DNA of 64,000 nt from Platycnemis pennipes (Eukaryota > Arthropoda > Insecta > Odonata > Platycnemididae). Each line of letters starts with the position of its first letter. Position 1 is the stretch's first letter. This document shows, one piece after another, positions 46,946-59,221 of the stretch. Under the pieces are notes generated by a model. That model searched no databases, was not told the origin of the DNA, and worked only from the letters and a program-made list of their open reading frames with translations. The position numbers and the translations under genes were made by a program. The stretch is taken from assembly GCA_933228895.1 (NCBI GenBank), contig OW121851.1:109513271-109577270 (forward strand), in the 5' to 3' direction.

Positions 46946-47849
46946 ATTACCTAATATCTGACGCATTGGACAAAGGAACAAGTTAGTTATGTTTAACTTT
47001 ATGAACCCTGTTGGCATGAATACACATTTAAAGGTATATTCATGAATAATGAATATACCTTTGCGTTGTGTCGCAGTAGTGCATATATTTCAGGAGAAAA
47101 AAAAAATAGTTTCATCACGATGTTGATTAAGAATACTCGTTCATACGATATTTGATATTACAAAGTGTTGATTTTTCTTGTCCTGTTGACTTCCGAATTT
47201 TGAGTTTCTACAGTATAAACATGGGTCAATGAAGTGAGGGAAAACATTTTTAATCGGTCACTTAATTAGAGATGGGCAATTATAAAAAAATAATCGATAT
47301 TTTGCTTTTATTAATCAATACATCAATTAATCGAGTCCATTATGACAAAATAAAAATCAAACTCCCAAGGTTATGGTCCCCCCATAAATAAAGTAAAATA
47401 ATTTGTTTTACATTTTATAGGGATAATGTTATCATGAGTACAAATTGTAAAATCTATCTAAAATTTCTTAATTCAATTTAAATTATTTAAATTTTGGACA
47501 ATAGCCAAATGTTTACAGGAACTGAAGCTAAAAATTGTAATTTTGATAAGCGGTTATTGGTAAGGCGGCTTTTCAAGTCAGACTGAATTCCCATCTGTAC
47601 ACTGCCTGTGGTTTCCCAGAAAGATCTAAGAACCAATCATTGACCTTCTTAAATGCTCATGACAAAGTAATCTTTATTTTTTAATAGTGTTAAGGAAAGT
47701 GGAAATCTTATCCTCTTTCTTAGACTTTATCTGGACACTTTCAATCAACAATCTTCACTGGTAAATCACGTCAATGGGTCAGTAATTGTGAGTGTGCTTC
47801 ATGTAATTGATAATAATGGATACAATATAAAAGATGGAACTATGATTGT

Positions 47850-49133
47850 CATGAAGGTTTCTCGGGTTCTCCACTGGGTTAATTCGTCCATATCCGCCGA
47901 CGTTTCGATTCCCGACTCGGCAATCGTCTTCAGGGTTTCTGAATGCCGTACGCAAAAATTGTCCACCTTATATACCCTTTTCCTGGGGTCAGGTGTCTCC
48001 TGATTGGTCCATCGACCAACCTTCAGAAGGGCGCCTCATGATTGGTCGAGAGTTTCCCCTTTCCTCTTGTATGCATTTGAGGATCGGTCTCCATGTGTTG
48101 CTTAGCTGGAAGCCTGTGTCCCTGTTCAAATTCTTCTTTTTGAGGCGGATTTCAATGGCCTCCTTGACAATCCGATCCCAATAGCCGTGTGATCAGCAAA
48201 GACGTTTTGTCTCATCCCACTTAATGGTGTGATCACGGCTAACGCTGTGTTCCGCGATGGCTGACTTTTCCAATTGCCCCAACCTAAGGTGCCTTCTGTG
48301 CTCCTTCATCCTGGTCTCAATAGTGCGACCTGTTTCTCCGACGTACACCACGCCACACTCGCACGGTATCTGGTAAACTCCAGGAGTCTTGAGGCCAATT
48401 GGGTCCTACGCGTTGGCTAGTTGGTGTCTTAACTTAGCCGGTGGTTCATGAGTTGTGGCGATGTTGAACCTTCGGAGTATTCTGGATATTTTTCCCGATA
48501 CCATGGAGACGTATGGCAGGCAGGCTGTTGCGATAGGTTTTTTGTCCGTGTCCCGTGTCCGTCCTTTTCGTGGCTCCATGGTCCTTTTCAGGGCACGGGA
48601 GATTTGCCGCTCACTGTATCCGTTTTGAAGAAAGGTCTTCTTTAGCCGTTGAAATTCTCCTGGTAAGCTCTCCTCATCGGAAATGGACTTGGCCCTGTGT
48701 ATAAGGGAGGGTAGAACGGCGAAGCGTTGGGAAGGGTGGTGGTGGCTGCTGCCGTTAAGGTAGAGGTCTGTATGGGTCGGTTTGCGATAGACTCTGTGGC
48801 CCAAACTTCCGTCTTTTGTTCTATGGATTAGGATGTCTAAGAACGGGAGCTTGCTGTTGTTTTCCATCTCCATTGTGAAACGGATATTCGGATGCTGAAT
48901 ATTCATGTGCTCTAGGAAGGAATTCAAGGCGTGGGATCCATGTGGCCAAATGATGAAAGTATCGTCTATGTATCTGAAAAAGCACTTTGGCCGCAGTGGA
49001 GCCGAGTTGAGTGCCTTTTCTTCAAAGTCCCCCATGAAAAAGTTCACGATGGCCGGTGAAAGTGGCGACCCCATGGTGACGCCATTCGCCTGCTCATAGA
49101 ATTTCCCGTCGTAAAGGAAATATGTGGACGTTA
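47850..49133 (-). pseudogene. Penelope-like element, RT end plus GIY-YIG
   Basis: Minus strand from 49133. RT: YFLYDGKFYEQANG, VTMGSPLSPAIVNFF, CFFRYIDDTFIIWPHG (catalytic Y-x-DD), LPFLDILI, GHRVYRKPTHTDLYLNGSSH, EFQRLKKTFLQNGYS. After a TAG at 48406-48408 the GIY-YIG domain follows (GVYQIPCECGVVYVGETGRT, then RMKEHRRHLR, KSAIAEH), and a second stop interrupts ETKRLC/SHGYWDR near 48190. The tail ends in a hammerhead core (47899-47933). The first RT blocks are missing. A different PLE lineage from 600-2590. It lies in the SLC33A1 intron in sense with the gene. Confidence 0.92.
47899..47933 (-). ncRNA. Hammerhead-like ribozyme core, PLE left copy
   Basis: Minus strand: CTGAAGA, C, stem II GATT / loop GCCGAGTCGGG / AATC, GAAAC, GTC. 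Stem II pairs perfectly over four bases. Stem III is the palindromic ACGT, which favours a dimeric form. The bases before CTGAAGA (ACC) pair two of three with GGC after GTC. Confidence 0.65.
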
Positions 49134-49137
49134 AGAC

Positions 49138-49560
49138 ATGATGAAAAAGCTTGACAGTATTGCTTTCGAATCTTCTTTCCCGGACGAGGCAAAACGTCTT
49201 TGCCGATCACACGGCTATTGGGATCGGATTGTCAAGGAGGCCATTGAAATCCTCCTCAAAAAGAAGAATTTGAACAGGGACACAGGCTTCCAGCTAAGCA
49301 ACACATGGAGACTGATCCTCAAATGCATACAAGAGGAAAGGGGAAACTCTCGACCAATCATGAGGCGCCCTTCTGAAGGTTGGTTGATGGACCAATCAGG
49401 AGACACCTGACCCCAGGAGAAGGGTATATAAGGAGGACAATTTTTGCAGACGGCATTCAGAAGCCCTGAAGACGATTGCCGAGTCGGGAATTGAAACGTC
49501 GGCAGACATGGACGAATTAACCCAGTGGAGGACCCGAGAAACCTTCACGCAGCAGATACG
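49138..49560 (+). mobile_element. Inverted partial PLE copy (pLTR-like)
   Basis: The plus strand repeats the PLE 3' end of 47850-48216 in opposite orientation: KRLCRSHGYWDRIVKEAIEI, then FQLSNTWRLILKCIQEERGN, through a hammerhead core and on to about 49548. Here SHGYWDR is uninterrupted, unlike the left copy. The arrangement gives a PLE body bounded by inverted 3' ends, a known PLE habit. Confidence 0.85.
49466..49500 (+). ncRNA. Hammerhead-like ribozyme core, PLE right copy
   Basis: CTGAAGA, C, stem II GATT / loop / AATT (one G-T wobble), GAAAC, GTC. GCC before the core pairs with GGC after GTC. Mirror partner of 47899-47933. Confidence 0.65.
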
Positions 49561-50282
49561 CCGGGAAAGCACCAGATCTTTCTTTATGATTGTCATAGTA
49601 CCCAGAAAGCCACATAGATTCAGTTAGGATGGACACATCCATAGGCCTCTCCTTGATTTGAACTAGCCCGTGGTTATAGCCCAATGCTTCTACCCACAGG
49701 GTTACGATAATGAAACCCACACAAACTGCATGAAATATGTTCCAATTAGGTTAGCAAGGATATCATTGAGGATCATTGCACCATATGGTTTAGAAACTGG
49801 GACTGTGGGCAAAGAAGATGAGAAAAGATTTGAGGCATTTGAGATGCAGGCTAAAGAAGAACTGAGAAAGTAAGACAAAATAAAGGAGGACATATGAGGA
49901 AGCAATATGCATGGACAAGAGGAAAGAACACTGCAGGAGAAATTAAGTGGCAAGAAAAGGAAAAAGACCCAATAATTATACATGATAATATAAAGGCAAG
50001 ACTTTTCATGTGGAATGAAGCAAAATAGGTAACATACTCACATGAAGAAAGGCATGGAGAGTTAAGAAATGTTCAAACAAGGCAACAAGAAGTAGATATG
50101 GTCTTATCATGACAAATGTAACAACATTAATTTTCCACATTGATTATAAAAGAGGGAGCCTATAGGTACACTGACATAAAAGAAATTGAATTTTCATACT
50201 CATTGAATATCACTCTAAAATGAGGATATTATCACAGGAAATTACCTCCATCAACACTCAGCCAAAGTAGTCAGACACTTAC
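49561..50282. other. SLC33A1 intron remainder
   Basis: A/G-rich stretch from about 49850 to 50050 with no recognised element. Confidence 0.4.
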
Positions 50283-50513
50283 CGCTACTTCGTCAACAGA
50301 GCTACAGTCCACACCTAGAAGGGAAGTCCCATCTGGTAGGTTACACGCTTTCCATGTGAGTGAATCAACCATCCATAAGGCCAAAGTAGAAGGCCAGTTG
50401 CCTCCTAGGTTTGATAAGGTGTTGAGCAGAGTCATATATGTCCCGCCAACAGCAGGATCACTGACACGTGCAAAAAATGCCATCACTGCTACAAACATGC
50501 TGTAAACAGTTAC
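50283..50513 (-). CDS. SLC33A1: Acetyl-CoA transporter, penultimate exon
   Basis: 77 codons between acceptor CTCTCTTCAG (ending 50514) and donor GTAAGT (50277-50282). It contains the most conserved stretch of the family: VAVMAFFARVSDPAVGGTYM, TLLNTLSNLGGNWPST, LALWMVDSLTWKAC. These lie in and around the late transmembrane helices of this major-facilitator-type carrier. Phase 0 at both ends, joining 62248-62365 (SFHQ) upstream and 44677-44853 downstream. No frameshift or stop, so the gene looks functional here. Confidence 0.96.
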
Positions 50514-52084
50514 CTGAAGAGAGAATGTTGAAATGATTAATAATACCATCATTAAATCAACTGCTGCCAGAACTTCATTCACATCCCAAGTACGGCTTAT
50601 AGCAAACAACAATGTTTCAGGGCAGATGTGACTTTTACATGGTAAATACAAAACTACATAAACAAAATTAAGCATATTTTCCCTTTTTTCTTTTAGATCT
50701 TTGTACTCAGGGCTGGCAATGATGCAGAAACCTTTAAACCAGTCAAAATAAATATCCTGGCAAAGGGTAACAATCAAATAATTTAAGAAACCGGCTCCAC
50801 TGAGGGGTAATGCTGTATTTTCACATTTCTTAAGGGCAGTATGCACAGAGAACTAAGCATTATTTTGCAGTCTCTCCACAAAAATATTTCCAATTTTGTA
50901 AGACCAATCATTGAAAAATGTTACTTTGGTTCACTTGAAGTCTGTAGAGAGAGGAAGAGAGAGAGAGATATGTGGATAACAAGATTGTTAGTTTTCCCAG
51001 TTATTACTGCAATAGTTTAATAATAAACATTATCATAGCCATTGGTAGACAGTAATGTATAATAATATTGACTTTCTAGCCAAACTTCACCAGGGATTAG
51101 GGAATAGGGCTACAGCAATAAATCACTGATAAGGAGACATCGTGAGACTGCTGCTCAGGATCCAAATGTTGTAATTATTTTCTGAAACTATAGAGGAAAT
51201 GCAGGAAAAGTGTCATGACTTTCTTCCACGTAGGCCTGGTTCATGAAAAAAACTGAACTAAAGAATTTTCATTACTATAAATCCTTTGTATGGCACGCAT
51301 TCACTAATAATAGCTGTGACCGAGTGGGTTAAGGTGCTGAAAATAGCTAAAAACACAATATGGTACAGATACGAATCCCAATAGGTGCAGAAGTTTTCCT
51401 GTTGAATATTTTGTGGAATCACTGTAAAATGCCCAATTCCATGTACACCAAACATTATATTTATATTATGTCTGTAACAACAATATTTTTTAAATTTTAA
51501 ATTATTTGCAGGATTTTCCATCAACCCCCTTGGGAGACTTTCAAAGCAAATTTCAGGAATCTATATTTGTCCCAAAAGAGGCTTCACATGCTGAAAGGCC
51601 TAATACATTTAACTTTTAAAAATACAAGGCTACTTCTGTGAATAGGGTGGGCTTCTAAAAATTCTATACTGCTATTGTTAATGAATGCATGCCCTACAAA
51701 GGATTTATAGGAAGGAAAATTCTGTAGTTGCATTTTTTCACGAACCTGGGCCTATGTGGATGAAAGCTGAAACACTTTTCCTGCATTCCCTCTATAGTAT
51801 CAGAAAATAATTGTGTCATTTGGATCCCGAGCAATATAGCCAATTTATTAAGGCTATTTTACATGGCAAATGATAATGAAAATGATATCATGTGCATTAT
51901 GTTTATGCATCATATAAAACTGACACAGGCGCTCGACATCCGTCTTTGTTTTTTGAGCGGTAGAAGAGGATTCAAATTAAACAAGTGTAGGATGAGATTA
52001 AATTAGCTGTTATTTTGAACTTATCTAAACTTATTGGCATGCCCATGGAGTACATACAATTTTATGTCATTCTTAAAGGTAATA
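50514..52084. other. SLC33A1 intron, no recognised element
   Basis: Intronic; includes a short GAGA run at 50950-50968. No exon of another gene seen. Confidence 0.45.
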
Positions 52085-53379
52085 CCGTATTTACTCATGT
52101 AAGCCGCGCCCTCGTGTATCCCGCACACCCCTATTTTCGGGAAGGCTCATGAGGAAAAAAATTATTTGTCAAAAATTATTTTTTTTGCTCTTGAATCGGC
52201 ATCATTTTGTCTTAACATGAATGAACGTTCTTTAAGAGAATGCTGTGCCTATATTACATGTACGTCTTTCTCATTAATTGATGTAATTACGTGTTAATAT
52301 CGTCACGATCGTCATCGCGTCGTGCATCGATGCAGGGCCTCCACGGCCTCTTTTACTGTGCATCTTTTTCTCGCAGCATCTCACAGTAATCACAGTTACA
52401 TACGACACATCATCTAGCTATAAAAATGGCATCTTTTCAAAATAACATCTAACTGGAATAATTGCAGAAATATGTACAATTTCAACCCGTGATTACTTTA
52501 TTATTACGGAAATCCGTTGGCATATCAACAAATAAAAGCAGAACGCCATCCGTACCATAGCGGGGGTCTCGTCTGCTCTCTGAGCAGTAGCCGTGGACTT
52601 GGACGATTTAACAACACCGGAAAGTCTTGGGAACACACGGAAACAACTAAACTCAATTTAATAACAATTATAATTCTTATAAAACTAAAGAAAAACATAT
52701 TCGCGGAAATAGAATCGTAAATCACTAATGAATATTCATATCATAATATCCCATTTTTAGTTTTCGTCAGATTTCTGCTAGATTCAGATACACCATATTT
52801 CCTTCCTGCAGCTCGATTTTCAACTTTTTCGGCATCGCTTATAATATGTTGTTTTGTACTCACAGGAAACGATCGCAATTTCACAAGTGAATTCATTTTT
52901 AGGGTGATTTTTTAATGTGTACACAAAAGGAGCTATCTATTGCTACAGATACATGATACTGGAACAAACTCCGCTTTAGACTTTGAAAAGACATAAAGAT
53001 GCCGTTGTCCTAAGTACGATCTATACACGATAAATCTATTAATTTGTCAAGTGGTGTTTCGGATCTAGCGTTTCTTCGGATCTAGCATTTTCAAGTACCG
53101 TCGTACGCTCAGACTTTTGGATTTTTATTACAAATTACTTCGAAATTTCGGAATACTTTACATTGTACGATTTACTACTAGACCATACTTACCAATTAAC
53201 GTCGATATGTTTACAGAATGCGAAACTTGAATCGGAACGGAGAAAAAAACAACAGGAATATGAGGAAAAATAGTGCGCGGTTTAAACGAAAATCTGGAGG
53301 ATTTGTGTAAGCCGCGCACCCCTATTTTTTCACCGGTGTTTCGGGAAAAAAGGTGCGCGGCTTACACGAGTAAATACGG
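52085..53379. mobile_element. DNA transposon with CCGTATTTACTC ends
   Basis: Inverted ends CCGTATTTACTCATGTAAGC and, reversed, CCGTATTTACTCGTGTAAGC (about 24 bp, one mismatch), with TA on each side (52083-52084, 53380-53381). A second repeated stretch, CGCACACCCCTATTTT near 52121 and CGCACCCCTATTTTTT near 53315, lies inside. No transposase recognised in 1.3 kb, so non-autonomous; TA target suggests a Tc1/mariner-type relative. Superfamily not certain. Confidence 0.8.
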
Positions 53380-54060
53380 TATCATTCACTGCATAAAGCG
53401 CTCAGAAGAGGAAGCAATTTCAGGTCATCACTTAAGTTCATTCATAAGCATGATCATTCGCCATATAAAACAGCTTTTAAGAATAGGTAGTAATACCTCA
53501 AATAACTTGTAAGATAGATGGACTTAACAGCTTGCATTATATGGTAGGTATGTTTGAAATGATGGAGTACCTTGAAATTAGGTACAACACTGGAGTAATA
53601 TGTGTTTGAAAGATTTGGGGAATATGTAATTATAAGATTGGAGAAAATAGTGAAAGTATAGCTACCTTATTATGAGTTTGCTAATAAAAATCAATTAAAT
53701 AATAATAATGTTGATTAGTAGAAAGGCTCTATGCCTGGGCAAATTGTTTCAGGATTGGTTCACTGCAATCATCATTTTTATCACTAAGTCCCAGTTTTAC
53801 AATATCTGGTAAGCACTAACTATCAGTTTATGTAGATGTTTAAATACATTGATGATTCGTAGAGCTTATGGTTACAAAACCCACATCAGATGAAATTAGT
53901 TATTTATTAAAAATAACACTGCAAGTATGTGATTTCCTGGTGGCAATGACATAAGACGTTGTAACCCTTTCCCCCTCGTGGTTCTGGTTACCTTACCTTG
54001 TTAATCGTCTGGCTAGCTTATTTCTGCTTTACCTCCTACACACAATCTTATATACATATA

Positions 54061-55342
54061 CAGTAAAACCTCGCTTTTACGTCCCCGCAATATACGTTTT
54101 CCCGCCATTAGCGACTTTTTCTTCATGTCCTAATAATTTTTCTATATCCACAATGTAACGGTTTCCCTTTATTCACGCTAGCAAATTTTTGAATAGTTCG
54201 CCAATTACGTTTTATGAGACGATTTTGCCGTGAATGTCGTCCTGGTTGCAAAACTAGTGGTTGGACTCAACGCTCCGTGAAAGACAAAGTAAAAACTCAT
54301 GCAGTAAGTTACCAAGAGAAATAAAATTTACCCAGATATACCACCATTTATCGTGACCTCGCTCATCTGTGCAATTGTAATGCCGCGAGGGATTACAGTA
54401 CACGTACGTCGTTTTTCTCGCGATTGTTGTTCGGGTTGCATAACTCGCGGGATGGCTGATGCTTTCGCATTGGTGATGAAATTTTTCATTTACTTAAGAA
54501 GTGCATGCTTTTCAGCATTTGCGGCCTTATCTTTCTTTTTTGGAGGAATTAATACAGATTTTAAAAAATCCTCCAGCCAAATTTCATCCTCGAAATTATA
54601 TCCTACGAACACACCCGTAAAATCATCTCATTCTTCTCTAGCTCGATTCTTAAGTAGCTTTGATAGGATATCACTATAGTCTCCACACCTTCTTTTCTCA
54701 TAATATTTACCCTAACTTACTAGCATGGTTGGATCAAGACTCCTGGCCTCAGTTCATCCTTATCTATGTCATTCTCCTCTTCTATTCCCAAGTTGCCTTG
54801 CCTATCATTAATGCCATGCAGTTCTTTTCACATTTTCCTTACCCCTATGCTGGATCTCTTGTAAGTTCTATCAGCAGCTCTCCTGACTTAACAGTAATGT
54901 ACAGTGTCTTGACCACTCTAGTGTCTACTACACCATCCCCCCCCCTCCATCCTTTCTCAACTGCTTGCTGTTCTGCATCTTCCCTCATGCATCTGTAAAC
55001 TAATTCCTGATATTCTCTCCAATTTACAAGTGTACAATTTTTTCACACTCTTCCTGATCATGGCCCAACCATATGTAATCTAGTTAATATATCTCTCTGT
55101 GTCCCCATGCATTTCAAATAAGAGATTTTGGCATTATTAAAGAGGTTTTGTTGGAACTATATTTCAATTTTAAACTTATCATTCAATGAAAGCAAGAATT
55201 AGGCAGGCGAAATCAAGAAGCAAGGAGTTATTCTTTCAGGCATAACTTTCATATAAAACTGCATACCCTCAAATTACACTTTCCCGCAATTTACACTTTT
55301 TTCTCTTGTTCCCCTCAAAAGTGTAAAAGAGGGGTTTTACTG
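54061..55342. mobile_element. Tigger/pogo-type element, remnant
   Basis: Ends CAGTAAAACCTCGCTTTTAC and, reversed, CAGTAAAACCCCTCTTTTAC with flanking TA (54059-54060, 55343-55344). The ends and target are pogo/Tigger-like. A minus-strand stretch near 54480-54660 looks coding (DEIWLEDFLKSVLIPPKKKD) but is short and not firmly a transposase. Confidence 0.78.
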
Positions 55343-55440
55343 TATATTACATACATACATCAATGCACTTCATTCAATGGTCAGTTGAGGACAAATTAAA
55401 CAAATCACTATTTATATTATTCATGCATAAAACATATATA

Positions 55441-56794
55441 CAGTGGAATCCCAGTATAACGAGTGCTCATAATCCCCCGGAAATCACTCGCTAATTCGAG
55501 CGCTCGTTATATCCGAAGGTGTTGAAAAAACCCACCTAATTCTCATAGTCGTTCGTATTTACAGTTTTTCTGTGGTAGCGTTTTGTTTCCGTGGTATTTG
55601 ACGAAGGTAAACAGGAAAAAAGTCATTTCAGGCACAATCTGGTAGAATATCAACATATTTCAAAAAAGAAATCATCAAGGACATTAATTAATCAGGATAT
55701 TTTCCATTATATAAAATATTAATTCCCCTAGTTTCGGTGTATTTCTTCCAGTTCTTCTATTTTTCGATCGCCGAAGAAAGCTCTAAAGACAGCGTAACTA
55801 GTCGGAATTAAAATATTAGGTATACTGTGGAAGTTTTTGGATAATTTTGCGAATATGTCATGACGATAATATCAGCTTTGTCGAGTCTTCGAATGTTATC
55901 CAGTACGTCCATCAATTGGGAAAATTGGCCTGAAGGTTCACTGAAATACGGCATGTTTCGGGGGTCGAAGATATTTTTCAAGCTTAAGCGAAGGCCAACC
56001 CAACGGCTGTCTTTTTCCGACACGATTAACCAGCTCAATATCACGATAACTCATCAGGCGCAAACTCACCATGCTTGAACGAGCGCAATATCACGATCTT
56101 TTATCGCGATATTTATCGTGATAATATATCGTGATATTTTATCGGGGTGCGATATCGTGATATTTTATCGGGACGCTTTATAATGATATTTTATCGCGAT
56201 ATTTATAATGGTCACGATATTTATCGTGATAGTTATCGCGATACCTATTTATAGCGATATTTATCGCACCCCGGTATCTTATCGTGCCCCGATATGTTAT
56301 CAGGGCACGATAAGAAGATGTTTATCGTCACGCTATGAGTTATCGTTATCGCCACCTTACGATATGCTAAAATTATCGTATCCCGATATTGAATTATCAA
56401 TATCATCTTGCTCGTCGTCCGCCCACTTCCACTGATGACTGGGCCTAACAAAAGAAAAACGTAAAATGGGAATGCGCAGAGCGTACTGAAGGCCATAAAT
56501 CGCTAATGTTTGGAAATAAATGGCTTTAGGTGTTGTAGATATGGCACACATTGTATTTTTAGTTTAATTAGCAGATAATACAAAACACAATAGTTTATTT
56601 TTGCTAGGCGGTGCATCGCCCTCGAGAGATATCTGTCGTAATACCGAGCGTATACCGTGGAAGGAACTATTTGGCCTCGCTATATCTGCTTTATTTTACA
56701 TGTAAAACATAGGCCTATTGGCGGTACAAAGACAATCACTCGCTATAACGCGATTCTTGCAATAAGCCGTACTCACCAAACCGGGCTTCTACTG
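55441..56794. mobile_element. Tigger/pogo-type element with CGATA-rich interior
   Basis: Ends CAGTGGAATCCCAGTATAAC and, reversed, CAGTAGAAGCCCGGTTTG, with TA on both sides (55439-55440, 56795-56796). No intact transposase. It contains the CGATA/TATCG cluster at 56090-56400. Only about 100 bases separate it from the previous element. Confidence 0.7.
56090..56400. repeat. Dense CGATA/TATCG word cluster
   Basis: About 25 occurrences of CGATA or TATCG in roughly 310 bases, many as near-palindromes TATCGCGATA or TATCGTGATA, some as an imperfect 24-base tandem (56125-56170). The words resemble insect promoter sites such as TATCGATA but differ in the middle, so binding is only a possibility. Confidence 0.75.
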
Positions 56795-57064
56795 TATATT
56801 TGATTCCTTTGAATTAAGAGATTGGGCCCAATTTACAAAGTTCTTATGCATACTTATTATAGCCAATAGTCTAAAAGAAATAATTGGATGTTATTAGGCA
56901 ATGGGCTTAGTTTCCTTAAATAAATTCTGAAAATGTTCCAATTGATTCCCACTAGGGATGGGACGTTCGAATCTTCGAATCCTCGAATCCCTCGAATAAT
57001 GGCTCTTTTCTCGAATCTTCGAATCCTCGAATCCATTGTGTTTCACCTCGAATCCGAATCCTTA

Positions 57065-57833
57065 AGGGGGGCTTTATAGCTCGGCGGCGGCGGCACTTAC
57101 GATGGATTTCGCCGCGGAAGGAAATCGGTGGACCTTCATAGCTCTGCGGCGCGGCATGAAAAAAGAAGATCGCAATGCGTTGCAAGGCACTGGAACTTGT
57201 CGCCTTGTGCTTCTGTTCACAGTTGAATCCGGCTTTTTGAGTTTCGTCTCCTTTTTGCGTCGTGCGTAGTTCATTTTGGTTAGCAGTAGTATATTTTAGT
57301 TGGGCATAGTATAGTTAAATTTAGTATGGGAATAGTTTAGTTCATTTCAGTTTTTAAAAACCAGGACCTTCAGCAATATATTAATAATTTGCGGTGTATT
57401 ACTTATAAAACTTTGAGATGGGATGCATACTGCAACGAAACATTAAACGACTATGAGATACTATTCCATGTGTGTACGCGCAATGCAATAGTTACATTTT
57501 CACTAAACTCTTATTTCTGGGATAGCTGTGACTTCTCTTCTTCGGTTATAAATTTAACACTTCATAACAACCTTTATATTCATAATACATCTCATACGCG
57601 CTCATGAAAGAGCCCAATAGAAGACATTCAAGAATGCTGGGCAATTCGAATTAACCGGGCCTCCCTCTTCTTGCCGCTGGGATTCAGCAAGGCTGAATAT
57701 TTGCGGCAGCCGCTAGCCGTTTAAGCGCTAGTCAGCGACGCTCAACGGTCTGACGTCATGATTTCCAAAGGCGTGTTCTCATTGGCTGATTTCTGCTGCT
57801 GGAGCTCTGCCGCCGAGCTATAAAAGCCTCCCT
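57065..57833. mobile_element. Nested inverted-repeat element within the hAT
   Basis: Ends AGGGGGGCTTTATAGCTCGG and, reversed, AGGGAGGCTTTTATAGCTCG, continuing as GGCGGC. Its interior is unrelated to hAT and has no transposase. Flanks CCTTA and AAAAA do not match, so the target duplication is unclear. GC-rich ends contrast with an AT-rich middle. Confidence 0.65.
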
Positions 57834-58090
57834 AAAAATCTAAGTCACTTACATCCTCAGCAGATGAAAATCCTTGCGTTTATTTCAACCAACCAACAAT
57901 TTGAACATTACCGCCATTACCATGAGTGCAATCGAAAGCAATGATAGAATCGATTCTTCGAGAGTGATAAAATCGATAAATTCCTATTTCCTGAGCGGGT
58001 AAAATCAGAATATGCGCTTTCATCCAGTCTTCTAGCAAGCTTCAATGAGTGTAGTGCTGTGTTGTAGAAAATACGAAATAATACCTGAAT

Positions 58091-58275
58091 ATGTCTAGTG
58101 AAGTGTGGAAGCATTTCACAATATCAGATACAAACTCTAGTTTTGCCATTTGCAAGTATTGTAAGACATCCATATCACGCGGTGGGAAATCGCATAGAAC
58201 GAGCGCAATGAAGAAACACATGAGGAAGCATTGCTTGCAAATGTTTGCCGCTAAAAGTGATGAGGAGGGAGAAAG
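58091..58275 (+). CDS. hAT transposase exon 1 (BED zinc finger)
   Basis: Begins at ATG 58091: MSSEVWKHFTISDTNSSFAI. It contains CKYC followed by H-x3-H spacing (HMRKH), the zinc ligands of a BED finger that binds transposon ends in ZBED1-like hAT proteins. Donor GAAAG/GTAAGT at 58275/58276; the split codon AG+T gives Ser at the join to 59222. Confidence 0.88.
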
Positions 58276-59221
58276 GTAAGTAAAAATAAAACACATCTGT
58301 TCATACTTTAAATTAATGTAATATTTATTCAGCCCGAGCCTTTATAATCCAATCCTCACCTATATGCGTATGAGAGCACGCATTATTTTCCCACACTCCA
58401 TATTTATATGCATTTTATATCTATTATTAAAGAAATCATTGGTAGAATTCAAATAATTGCACATTGGTACACTAAAATAAGCATGCCAATGAAATGATCA
58501 AGCTAATAACCGGAATGGCAGTCTATTTCGTGGAACTGATATTCCGATCCAGCGTATTAAATCGTGCACGTGATACGTATTCTTGCCCTTGCACATTGAG
58601 CTATACTGACATCGAGATTCTCGAGAATAATCTGTTTCTTGTATTTGTGCTTTTTTAGTTTTAATCGCATTTTGATCTAAGCTTCACGTTCCTTACTCAA
58701 TTATTTCGTTCCTGAAGTAGTATATGAGAAACATTGTGCACCGGCTAGAAATAGAAGTTACTTGCAAATCAAATTGTAAAAGTTTGGTATGTTTCACACT
58801 GACTCCAGGTTTCCTACATTGATATCCTAAAAGCAATGGGAATAAACTTATTATTTGTAACACCAGCAAATTTCATATCAATATCATGAGTAGTTTCTCC
58901 TCTAGAAAGTTTTTATGTTGGACCCGGGGCACTTTAATGGAATGTTGAGTTTTTCTTGTGGTTTCTCGTTAGTGCCTATTACTCCTAAAAGTTAAAAATT
59001 TCCTGGCAATTTAGACAGTGAATTTGTATTCTCGTATTATTATTGCTTATGCCCTGGTAGTTTTAATAGATGTTGCATGGTACATATTTAACTCATGTTT
59101 TTGATGATATGTTAGCTTTGAACTTACAAACCATTTATGTTGATTATTTATCGAAGTAGCAAATTTCCCATGGGAATACCATCTTTTCAGTTTTTCAATA
59201 GTATTTACCTTATATTTCTAG

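Noticed and set aside
47276..47300. Left end of a further hAT element (TAGAGATGGG)
   Set aside because: No matching right end or 8-bp duplication was found nearby.
49178..49213. Second RT gene start in the plus PLE copy
   Set aside because: Only the tail downstream of the GIY-YIG region is present; the preceding residues do not match RT.
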